In this document: positions 25,024 to 32,669 of the stretch, in pieces | How positions within the stretch are numbered: the stretch's first letter is position 1 | Layout: the number at the start of each line of letters is the position of its first letter | Assembly: GCF_011044975.1 (NCBI RefSeq) | Contig: NZ_JAAKZV010000065.1 | Span: forward strand, 1-34,673 | Length of the DNA stretch: 34,673 bases | Direction of reading: 5' to 3' | DNA from: Streptomyces coryli | Lineage (GTDB): Bacteria; Actinomycetota; Actinomycetes; Streptomycetales; Streptomycetaceae | Translations under genes and position numbers: made by a program | Notes under the pieces: generated by a model | Databases searched by the model: none | What the model was told of the DNA's origin: nothing | Seen by the model: only the letters and a program-made list of their open reading frames with translations

Positions 25024-25236
25024 ATGATCGAGGACATTGTCTCCGCCGTGGTCGGCAGACCCGTAGCCGCCGAGGACAATTTCTACGATCTCGGCGGCAC
25101 CTCGCTGCAGGCCATCCGGATCTGCACCCGCATCCGGAAGGAGGCGGGGGTGCGGATATCCCCGGAGGCGTTGTTCAACAGCGAGAACATCGGCGAGTTC
25201 GCGGCCGCCGTCGCGGAACTGCGGCATGCGTCCTGA
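25024..25236 (+). CDS. Free-standing peptidyl carrier protein (T domain)
   Basis: A 70-residue carrier protein. The phosphopantetheine site is DNFYDLGGTSLQAI with Ser27 as attachment point; GGTS instead of the common GG(D/H)S. Helices II and III follow in the usual order (IRICTRIRKEAGVRI, PEALFNSENIGEFAAAVAEL). It should be loaded by the next gene's adenylation enzyme and hand the aminoacyl group to the condensation domain of the large synthetase. The ATG at 25024 is set by AAGGAG 8 bases upstream. An in-frame ATG at 24934 would add 30 charged residues across the leader hairpin and is less likely. It overlaps the adenylation gene by 11 bp. A short first helix is the only oddity. Confidence 0.9.
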   Translation: MIEDIVSAVVGRPVAAEDNFYDLGGTSLQAIRICTRIRKEAGVRISPEALFNSENIGEFAAAVAELRHAS

Positions 25237-26737
25237 CGCGGCGGCGGTGCCCCGCCTGATCCACCACGCGGTGACGCGCCAGGCCCGGCTGCACCCGGAC
25301 AGCTGCGCCGTGATCGACGGCCCGCTGCGGGTGTCGTACGACACCCTTGACCGCGCCGCCGACGCCTACGCCGCCGACCTGGCCGCCGCCGGGGTCAGGG
25401 CCGGTGACCTGGTGCCGGTGGCGCTGCCGCGCGGCGCCCGCCTGATCGTCGCGCTGCTCGCCGTGCTCAAGTGCGGCGCCGGCTATGCCACCCTGGACGT
25501 CGCCCGGCCCGCCGGACAGCTGCGCCGCAGCGTCGAGCAGCTCGGCGCCCGCGTGGGCATCGGCCGGCCGCTGGCCGAGCACGCCGCCGCCGTATGGTGC
25601 CCGCCCGAGGAGCCCTTGGCCGAGACGGCCGCGGGCGCCTCGCAGCCGATCGAAGCCGACGTCGACGAACACGCCGTCGCCGCCGTGTTCTTCACCTCCG
25701 GCACCACCGGCGCCCCCAAGGCGGTGGCTTCCCCGCATCGCGCCGCCATGCGGCTGTTCGTCCCCGCCCCGCTGCCTGGTTACGGGCCGGGCCGCACCAT
25801 GGTCCAGGCGGCCCCGGTCGGCTGGGACGCCTTCACCCTGGAGGTGTGGGGGCCGCTGATCACCGGCGGCACCTGCGCCATCGCCGGCGGAGGCGGCCTG
25901 CTGCCGGATGAGCTGCGCGAGCTGATCGATGAGGCGGGGGCGCGCACCCTGTGGCTCACGTCGGCGCTGTTCAACCTGTTCGTGGATGAGGACCTCGACG
26001 CATTCACCGGCCTGGAGACCGTCTACACCGGCGGCGAGGTGCTCTCGCCCGGCCACGTGCGCAGCTTCCTCGACCGGCACCCCGGCATCGCGCTCTTCAA
26101 CGGCTACGGACCGGTGGAGAGCTGCGGCTTCGCCACCACCCACCGCATCCGCCCGGCCGACTGCGACAACCCGGCCGGCATCCCCATCGGCAGCCCGGTG
26201 CCGGGCACCGGGGTCCATCTGGCCGACGGCGAGATCTACTTGACCGGCGCCGGGCTGGCCACCGGCTATCTGAACAACCCGGCCGAGAACGCGGCCCGGT
26301 TCACTACCCTGGCCACCGCCGCAGGAGCCGAGCGCGCCTACCGTACGGGAGATCGCGCCGAGGTCGACGCCGACGGCGTCTGGCACTTCCGCGGCCGCAC
26401 CGACCGCCAGGTGAAGATAGCCGGCCACCGGGTGGAGCCGGCCGGCATCGAGGCGGTCGCCCGCACCGCCCCCGGCGTACGGCACTGCGCCGCGGTGCCG
26501 GTCCCGGGCCCGGGCGGGGCCCCTGATCGTCTCGCGCTGTTCTACACCGCCGCCGCCACCGCCGCCGAAAGCACGCCGGCCGCGCTGCGCGGGCACCTGC
26601 AGCAGCAGCTGCCCCGCCCCTGGGTGCCGGCCGTGCTGCATCCACTGCCCGCACTGCCGACGACGGCCAACGGCAAGGTCGACCACGCGGCACTGCTCGC
26701 CCTTCTCCGCGCAACCCCGGCCAGGAGCACGTCGTGA
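25226..26737 (+). CDS. Free-standing NRPS adenylation enzyme
   Basis: A 503-residue amino-acid-activating enzyme with all core motifs: A3 FFTSGTTGAPK (155-165), A4 WDAFTLEVWG (200-209), A5 NGYGPVES (292-299), A7 YRTGDRAEV, A8 GRTDRQVKIAGHRVEP and A10 TTANGKVD with Lys484. It lacks its own carrier domain; the free carrier protein just upstream must serve. Aligned by eye to GrsA, the ten pocket positions read D-A-L-W-Y-G-G-G-F-K. Seven match a classic valine code (DAFWIGGTFK), and Asp at position 235 argues for an alpha-amino acid rather than an aryl acid. A valine-like or other aliphatic substrate is therefore inferred. Its stop overlaps the synthetase start by GTGA. Confidence 0.92.
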   Translation: MRPDAAAVPRLIHHAVTRQARLHPDSCAVIDGPLRVSYDTLDRAADAYAADLAAAGVRAGDLVPVALPRGARLIVALLAVLKCGAGYATLDVARPAGQLRRSVEQLGARVGIGRPLAEHAAAVWCPPEEPLAETAAGASQPIEADVDEHAVAAVFFTSGTTGAPKAVASPHRAAMRLFVPAPLPGYGPGRTMVQAAPVGWDAFTLEVWGPLITGGTCAIAGGGGLLPDELRELIDEAGARTLWLTSALFNLFVDEDLDAFTGLETVYTGGEVLSPGHVRSFLDRHPGIALFNGYGPVESCGFATTHRIRPADCDNPAGIPIGSPVPGTGVHLADGEIYLTGAGLATGYLNNPAENAARFTTLATAAGAERAYRTGDRAEVDADGVWHFRGRTDRQVKIAGHRVEPAGIEAVARTAPGVRHCAAVPVPGPGGAPDRLALFYTAAATAAESTPAALRGHLQQQLPRPWVPAVLHPLPALPTTANGKVDHAALLALLRATPARSTS

Positions 26738-29700
26738 ACCACCCCATGTCGTACGAGCAGGAATCGATCTGGCTCAACGACCAGCTGCAGGACGGCGCCT
26801 CGCGCTACGTCGAGTCCTGGAACCACTGGCTGTCAGGACCCGTCGACCACCTGGCCGTCGAGGAGGCGCTGACCGGCATCGTGGCCCGGCACGCCACGCT
26901 GCGCAGCCGCCTGGCGATGGCCGACGGCGAGCCGGTGCAGCAGGTGCTGCCGCCGATGCCGGTCCGCGTGGACAAGCAGTCCGTGACCGCCGACGAGCTC
27001 GACGCCGCCCTCCGCGAGGCCGTCGGCCGGCCGCTGCCGCTCAACGAACCGCCGCTGCTCCAGGCCACCTTGCTGCACACCGGACCCGCCGAGGCCGTCC
27101 TGGTCGTACGGCTGCACCACGCCGTGGTCGACGGCTGGTGCTTCCGCCTGCTCGACCTGGAATTCAGCGAGCGCTACCGGGCCGCGGTGGCAGGCCGCCC
27201 GCCCCAACTGCCTGAGCTGCCGACGACCTTCACCGGCTACGCCGCCGCCCAGCGCCGCCGCCCTGCGGCCGAGCTGGAGGAGCTGCTCGCCCACTGGCGC
27301 GAGGTGCTGGACGGTGCGCCACGCGAGTCCGCCATCCCCGCGCCGCGTCCGCGCCCGGAGGCGCTCAGCCATCGCGGCGGCCAGACCCGCTTTCGCATCA
27401 GCGCACAGCTCGCCGAACAGGCCCGGCGGCTGGCCCGCGACCTGCGCACCACCCCGTTCAGCGTGTTCGCCACCGCACTCAGCGGTCTCGTCGCCCGCTG
27501 GTCCGGGCAGGACGACGTGGTCATCGGCACCCCCATCTCGCGCCGCGATGAGCCCGAGCTCGAGCCCGTGATCGCCTGCCTCACCGACGTCCTGCCGCTA
27601 CGGCATCAACTGCCGCCCGCCGCGCCCTTCGCCGAGCACGTCACCGCCACCCAGCAGAGTCTGTGGGAGGCCATCGCCTGCCGCGACATACCCTTCGGCC
27701 ACCTGGTCAATGAGCTCGATACGGACCGCACGCTGGCCCGCTTCCCGCTGTTCCAGATCGTGTTGACCGTCGACGACGCCGCCGCGCCCGGCCTGGACCT
27801 GCCCGGCATCGAGGCCGAGCGGCTGCATCTGCACAACGGCACCGCCAAGTTCGACCTGTTCCTCCACCTCGTCCCCGACGGCGACGGCGGCTATCTCGGG
27901 CTGCTGGAGTACGCCACCGACCTGTACGAGGCCGCCGACGCGGACCGTATCGCCACCGGCTTCACCACCCTGCTCGCCGATGCCGTCGCCCACCCGCGGT
28001 GGCCGCTCAGCGACCTGGAGACCGTGTCCGAGGCGGACCGGCGGCTGGTACGTGGCTGGGCGCGCGGCCCGGACCACGCCGCTGAACCGCCGCTGGTGCA
28101 CCAGGCCGTCACCCGCCGGGCGCGCAGCACCCCCGACACCATCGCCGTCACCGATGGCACCCGGGCGATGACGTATCAGGAGCTGGACACCGCCTCCGAC
28201 GCCCTTGCCGCCCATCTGGCCGCGACCGGGATACGGCCCGGCGACCGGGTCGCGGTGAGCGTGACCCGCTCGCCCGAGATGCCCGTCGCCGTACTCGCCG
28301 TGGCCAAGGCCGGCGGCTGCGTGGTGCCGATCGACCCCGGCTACCCGGCCGCCCGCGCCGACTTCATGCTCGCCGACAGCGATGCCTCCATGGTGCTCAC
28401 GCACAGCGGCCTGGCCGACCGCTTCGCCGCCTCGGACGCGGTCACGGTGGTGGCTCTCGACGAGCTGCCCCCGCCGCCCGCAGGCGACTTCACCCCGCCG
28501 GAGACGGCCGGCGACGACCTGCTGTACCTGATCTACACCTCGGGCTCCACCGGCACCCCCAAGGGCGTGCCGATGCCGCACCGTTCCCTGGCCTCGCTGA
28601 CGGCCTGGCAGCAGCAACGCTCCGGCGCCGCCCGCACGTTGCAGTTCGCGCCGCTCAGCTTCGACGTCGCCTTCCAGGAGCTGTTCGCCACCCTCGCCGC
28701 CGGCGGCACCCTCGTGCTGGCAGGGGAGGAGGAGCGCAGGGACCCCGAGCGGCTGCTGGACCTGCTGACCAGCCAGCGTGTGGAGCGGCTGTTCCTGCCG
28801 TTCGTCGCCCTGCAGCAGCTCGCCGAGTACGCGACCGCCGCCCGAAAGACCTGCCCCGTGCCGGAGGTGATCACCGCGGGCGAGCAGCTGCACATCACCC
28901 CTGCCATCCGCGCCTTCTTCGCCGGTACTGGCGCGGTGCTCGAGAACCAGTACGGCCCGTCGGAGACCCACGTGGTCACCGCCCACCGGCTGACCGGCGA
29001 CCCGGCCACCTGGCCCGAACGGCCGCCGATCGGCCGCGTCGTCGACGGCGCCCGCGTGTACGTACTCGACCGCCATCTGAACCCGATGCCGCCCGGCCTC
29101 CCCGGCGAGATCTGCATCGCCGGCGGGGTCGTCGCCGAGGGCTACCACCGCCGGCCCGAGAAGAGCGCGCACAAGTTCCGCGGCATCACCGGCCCGTACC
29201 GAAACCGGCTCTACCGCAGCGGCGACCTGGGCCGCTTCCTGCCCGACGGCACGCTCGAATTCCTCGGCCGGGCCGACAGCCAGGTGAAGATCCGCGGTTT
29301 CCGGGTGGAGCCCGCCGAGACCGAGGCGGCACTGCGCCGCCTGCCCGGCATCGCCGACGCCGCCGTGGTCGCCGCCCCGGCACCCACCGGTGGCCTGCGG
29401 CTGGCCGGTCATTACGTAGGCGACCGGCTGGATCCGGCCGCGCTCCGCGACGCCCTCGCCGAACGGCTCCCGGAGCACCTGGTGCCGCAGGTGCTGGTGG
29501 CGCACGACCGCTTCCCGCTCACGCCCAGCGGCAAGCTGGATCGCAAGGCCCTCGCCGGGCATTCCGCGGGCAACGAGTCCTCGCCGTCCTCCATCGCGTG
29601 GACGCCGCAACAGCAGCCGGTGGTCGACGCTTGGCAGCTCGTCCTGGGCGCCGCGCCGGCCGCCCCGGAGGCCGACTTCTTCGCCGCCGGCGGCGATTCC

Positions 29701-30993
29701 CTGACCGCGGTACGGCTGGTCCTGGCGCTGAAGGACGCCACCGGCATCCGGCTGCCGATGAACGCCGTGTTCTCCGCCCCGACCGTCACCGGCCTGAGCG
29801 CCCGACTGGCCGTCACCACCTACGACGACGCTCCCACCCTCGCCACCGACGCCCAACTGCCAGCACACATCCAGCCCGCCGCGCAGGTCGCACCGATGCC
29901 CGCCGATCCGGGCCTTCTGCTGCTCACCGGCGCCACCGGCTTCCTCGGCGCCCACCTGCTGCAGCAGTTGCTCACCGGCACCCGGGCGACCGTGGCGTGC
30001 CTGGTGCGCGCCGCCACTGAACTGGAGGGCCACGACCGGATCGTCGCCGCCCTGCGCCGCTACGACCTGTGGCAGCCCTCGTGGGCCGGCAGGATCCGTG
30101 CCCTACCCGCGGACCTCGCCGCGCCCCGCCTCGGCCTCACCGATGAGCGTTTCCACCGCCTCGCGCAGGACGTCGACGCCGTCTACCACTGCGGCGCGGC
30201 GGTCAACCTCGCCCACGCGTACCCCCAGCTGAGGGCCGCCAACGTCACCGGCACCGCCGAGATCCTGCACCTCGCGGCCGCCCACCGCACCGTTCCGATG
30301 CACCACGTCTCCACGGTCGGCGTGCTGACGCCCACCCCGGGGATCACCCGAATCGGCCCCGACACCCCGCTGCCGCCCCCGGACGGACTCCAGCACGGCT
30401 ACGCCCAGTCCAAGTGGGCCGCCGAAGCCTTGATCAACCAGGCCCGCGAACGCGGCCTGCCGGTCACCGTCTACCGGCCCACCCGCATCAGCGCCAACAG
30501 CACCACCGGCATCTGCCAGGAAGGCGACTTCTTCTGGCTGCTGCTGAAGAGCTGCGTCGAAGCCGGCATCGCCCCCACCGATGCCGGCCTCGCCTTCGAC
30601 CTGGTCCCCGTCGACTACACGGCCGCCGCCATCGTCCGGCTGTCCACGCAGCAGGCCGCGGCCAACCGCACCTTCCACCTGGCCGGCGAGCGGCATCTGC
30701 ACCTGCGGACCGCCGTCGACTGGCTACGGGCTCGCGGCCACCGCATCGAAGCCGGCCCCGCGGAGGCCTGGGCCGCCCGCATCGAGGAGCGGCAGCTGCC
30801 CACCGGTCTTGCGCTGCTCGCCACCTTCCGCACCGGAACCGACGCCGAAGGCACCCACCTCTACGACGCCGCCACCACCCGCGCCCTGCTGCCCGACCTG
30901 GACTGCCCGCCCTTCGACGCCGCCCAATTCCACGCCTGCGCGGATCACTTCACCGCCACCGGTTTCCTCCCCGCGGCGGACCCCGCCCGGTGA
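26734..30993 (+). CDS. NRPS with C-A-T-R domains (reductive release, predicted proline module)
   Basis: A 1419-residue synthetase. Order: condensation domain (about 1-440) with HHAVVDG at 128-134; adenylation domain (about 455-950) with A3 YTSGSTGTPKG at 601-611, A4 FDVAFQE at 643-649, YGPSETH, and A10 LTPSGKLDRK; carrier domain with FFAAGGDSL and Ser989; and a C-terminal thioester reductase (about 1060-1410) with LTGATGFLG (1064-1072), HHVSTVGV and catalytic Tyr1223/Lys1227 in YAQSK. The pocket read by eye is D-V-Q-F-I-A-Q-V-V-K, one change (H to Q) from the classic proline code. Release should be NAD(P)H-dependent to an aldehyde (two- or four-electron reduction is not decided). No thioesterase, MbtH, PPTase, exporter or regulator is in the window. 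GTG start overlaps the previous stop. Confidence 0.95.
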   Translation: MNHPMSYEQESIWLNDQLQDGASRYVESWNHWLSGPVDHLAVEEALTGIVARHATLRSRLAMADGEPVQQVLPPMPVRVDKQSVTADELDAALREAVGRPLPLNEPPLLQATLLHTGPAEAVLVVRLHHAVVDGWCFRLLDLEFSERYRAAVAGRPPQLPELPTTFTGYAAAQRRRPAAELEELLAHWREVLDGAPRESAIPAPRPRPEALSHRGGQTRFRISAQLAEQARRLARDLRTTPFSVFATALSGLVARWSGQDDVVIGTPISRRDEPELEPVIACLTDVLPLRHQLPPAAPFAEHVTATQQSLWEAIACRDIPFGHLVNELDTDRTLARFPLFQIVLTVDDAAAPGLDLPGIEAERLHLHNGTAKFDLFLHLVPDGDGGYLGLLEYATDLYEAADADRIATGFTTLLADAVAHPRWPLSDLETVSEADRRLVRGWARGPDHAAEPPLVHQAVTRRARSTPDTIAVTDGTRAMTYQELDTASDALAAHLAATGIRPGDRVAVSVTRSPEMPVAVLAVAKAGGCVVPIDPGYPAARADFMLADSDASMVLTHSGLADRFAASDAVTVVALDELPPPPAGDFTPPETAGDDLLYLIYTSGSTGTPKGVPMPHRSLASLTAWQQQRSGAARTLQFAPLSFDVAFQELFATLAAGGTLVLAGEEERRDPERLLDLLTSQRVERLFLPFVALQQLAEYATAARKTCPVPEVITAGEQLHITPAIRAFFAGTGAVLENQYGPSETHVVTAHRLTGDPATWPERPPIGRVVDGARVYVLDRHLNPMPPGLPGEICIAGGVVAEGYHRRPEKSAHKFRGITGPYRNRLYRSGDLGRFLPDGTLEFLGRADSQVKIRGFRVEPAETEAALRRLPGIADAAVVAAPAPTGGLRLAGHYVGDRLDPAALRDALAERLPEHLVPQVLVAHDRFPLTPSGKLDRKALAGHSAGNESSPSSIAWTPQQQPVVDAWQLVLGAAPAAPEADFFAAGGDSLTAVRLVLALKDATGIRLPMNAVFSAPTVTGLSARLAVTTYDDAPTLATDAQLPAHIQPAAQVAPMPADPGLLLLTGATGFLGAHLLQQLLTGTRATVACLVRAATELEGHDRIVAALRRYDLWQPSWAGRIRALPADLAAPRLGLTDERFHRLAQDVDAVYHCGAAVNLAHAYPQLRAANVTGTAEILHLAAAHRTVPMHHVSTVGVLTPTPGITRIGPDTPLPPPDGLQHGYAQSKWAAEALINQARERGLPVTVYRPTRISANSTTGICQEGDFFWLLLKSCVEAGIAPTDAGLAFDLVPVDYTAAAIVRLSTQQAAANRTFHLAGERHLHLRTAVDWLRARGHRIEAGPAEAWAARIEERQLPTGLALLATFRTGTDAEGTHLYDAATTRALLPDLDCPPFDAAQFHACADHFTATGFLPAADPAR

Positions 30994-31008
30994 ATCCGGG
31001 GATTCACC
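30989..31008. terminator. Perfect 9-bp-stem palindrome spanning NRPS and cyanase stop codons
   Basis: GGTGAATCC (30989-30997), GG, then GGATTCACC (31000-31008). The left arm contains the NRPS TGA and the right arm the cyanase stop (TCA on this strand). A hairpin here could end both convergent transcripts, although there is no U-tract on either strand. Confidence 0.55.
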
Positions 31009-31456
31009 AGGTGCGATACGGCAGGAACTTGCCGTTCAAGGTGACCTTGACGCGGTCGCCGCGCGGGTCGTCCACGCGGTCGATGTCCATGGAGAAGTCG
31101 ATGGCGGACATGATGCCCGACCCGAACTTCTCCTCGATGACAGCCTTGAGGGTCGTCCCGTAGACCTGGACGATCTCGTGGAAGCGGTAGATCAGCGGAT
31201 CGGTGGGCACGGCGGCCGGCAGGCTGCCGCGGGCGGCGTCGCGGCTGAGGGCGGCGACCGTCGCCTCGTCCAGGGCCAGCGCCTTGCCGGCCGCGGCGGC
31301 CTGCTCGCTGCTCATGGTGTTCTGCCCGAGGAGTGCGGACGCGACCCACACCTCGTGCGCGCCCACCACCTGCGCGAGTTCCTCGAAGCTGAGCCCGGCC
31401 CGCTCCTTGGCGGCCAGGATGCGGCGGGTCGCCTCGGCTCGATCTATGTAGTCCAT
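31004..31456 (-). CDS. cynS: Cyanate hydratase (cyanase)
   Basis: A 150-residue cyanase (E. coli CynS is 156). It decomposes cyanate with bicarbonate to ammonia and two CO2 in the cytosol, as a decamer. The N-terminal DNA-binding-like fold (SFEELAQVVGAHEVWVASALLGQ) is followed by the highly conserved catalytic domain: PTDPLIYRFHEIVQVYGTTLK with catalytic Arg91 and Glu94, and EKFGSGIMSAIDF with Ser117. The start ATG at 31456 gives the normal length. The gene is divergent from a formate/nitrite-family channel gene (229 bp away), which may import or export its substrate or product, and convergent with the NRPS operon. Confidence 0.97.
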   Translation of the reverse strand: MDYIDRAEATRRILAAKERAGLSFEELAQVVGAHEVWVASALLGQNTMSSEQAAAAGKALALDEATVAALSRDAARGSLPAAVPTDPLIYRFHEIVQVYGTTLKAVIEEKFGSGIMSAIDFSMDIDRVDDPRGDRVKVTLNGKFLPYRTW

Positions 31457-31473
31457 GCCGGTACGTGTATCGC

Positions 31474-31506
31474 CCGGATGTTGCACCGGGACACGGCCGG
31501 TGTTGC
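31474..31506. promoter_or_regulatory. Direct repeat in the cynS/FNT divergent promoter
   Basis: CCGGATGTTGC (31474-31484) and CCGGTGTTGC (31497-31506) are imperfect direct repeats 23 bp apart, close to the cynS start in the 228-bp intergenic region shared with the channel gene. They could be regulator half-sites. I see no convincing -35/-10 boxes in the rest of the region. Confidence 0.3.
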
Positions 31507-31684
31507 GCGCGGATGACCACGCGGCTCCTCCCAGCCGGCCGACGGCGGCGGTGAGGCTTTCGAGTCGGCGCGCTAACAAGGTCGTCACTGCCCGGACACC
31601 TTCTGCCCGCACCCTCGTGCCTTGGCCCGGCACCGTCGTGCTGCCACCCGTACCCCCGCGCAGCCCCTGCTCGAGGAGCTCTTC

Positions 31685-32542
31685 GTGTCCTATCTCAGCC
31701 CGCCCGAGTTCGTCCGCAAGATGATCGACGCGGGCGAGTCCAAAGCCGCCATGTCGACGCGCGACACGGTCATCCGCGCCTACATGGCCGGCGCGATTCT
31801 CGCCCTGGCGGCCGCGTTCGCCGTCACCATCACCGTGCAGACCGGCAACGCGCTCGTCGGCGCGCTGCTGTTCCCCGTCGGCTTCTGCCTGCTCTACCTG
31901 CTCGGATTCGACCTGCTCACCGGGGTGTTCACCCTGGTGCCGCTGGCCTGGCTCGACCGCAGGCCCGGCGTCACCGTGCGGAGCGTGCTGCGCAATTGGG
32001 GCTGGGTCTTCGTCGGCAACTTCGCCGGCGCGCTGACGGTCGCCGCGATGATCTCCGCCATCGTCACCTTCGGCTTCTCCGTCGACCCCGACGAGGTCGG
32101 CCGCCGGCTGGGCGAGATCGGGGAGAGCCGGACGGTGGGCTACGCCGAGCACGGCGCGGCGGGCATGTTCACCCTTTTCCTGCGCGGCGTGCTGTGCAAT
32201 TGGATGGTGTCGACCGGCGTCGTCGCCGCGATGATGTCCTCGTCCGTGTCCGGCAAGGTCATCGCGATGTGGATGCCCATCATCGTCTTCTTCTACATGG
32301 GCTTCGAGCACTCGGTCGTCAACATGTTCCTCTTCCCCTCCGGCCTGATGCTCGGCGGCGGCTTCTCCATCGGCGACTATCTGCTGTGGAACGAGATCCC
32401 CACCGTCGTCGGCAACCTCGTCGGCGGCCTCGCCTTCGTCGGGCTCACCCTGTACGCCACCCACGCCCGCACCGCGCCGGAACGCGGCGTCGAGGCGGAC
32501 GAACCGACCGCGAAGCGGGCCGTACGGCTCGGTGGCCCGTAA
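31685..32542 (+). CDS. Formate/nitrite transporter (FNT) family channel
   Basis: A 285-residue integral membrane protein with six hydrophobic helices and the FNT family segments: SPPEFVRKMIDAGESKAAMS at the N terminus, GFDLLTGVFTLVPL after the second helix, the WGWVFVGNFAGAL half-helix repeat, and LCNWMVSTGV and GFEHSVVNMFLFP with the pore His and conserved Asn-Met. FNT pentamers conduct small monovalent anions such as formate, nitrite, hydrosulfide or lactate. Being divergent from cyanase suggests cyanate or bicarbonate as cargo, which is inference. The GTG at 31685 is placed by GAGGAG 6 bases upstream; a longer frame from 31622 is not supported. The helicase gene follows about 130 bp downstream. 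Confidence 0.92.
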   Translation: MSYLSPPEFVRKMIDAGESKAAMSTRDTVIRAYMAGAILALAAAFAVTITVQTGNALVGALLFPVGFCLLYLLGFDLLTGVFTLVPLAWLDRRPGVTVRSVLRNWGWVFVGNFAGALTVAAMISAIVTFGFSVDPDEVGRRLGEIGESRTVGYAEHGAAGMFTLFLRGVLCNWMVSTGVVAAMMSSSVSGKVIAMWMPIIVFFYMGFEHSVVNMFLFPSGLMLGGGFSIGDYLLWNEIPTVVGNLVGGLAFVGLTLYATHARTAPERGVEADEPTAKRAVRLGGP

Positions 32543-32669
32543 GCCCTGACCTGTGCCGGAAGGGGTGCCGGGATGCCGGTGTGCAGGGCACCGCTTACCA
32601 TGGCCACCGGTGGAAGGTCGCCTTCGACGTTGCGCCGTGGACTACCCGGCCCAGGAAGGCTTCCAGTAC

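Noticed and set aside
25024-30993. True pyrrolobenzodiazepine or tilivalline cluster
   Set aside because: No anthranilate or kynurenine genes are near and the first A domain has the alpha-amine-binding Asp, so only the architecture is shared.
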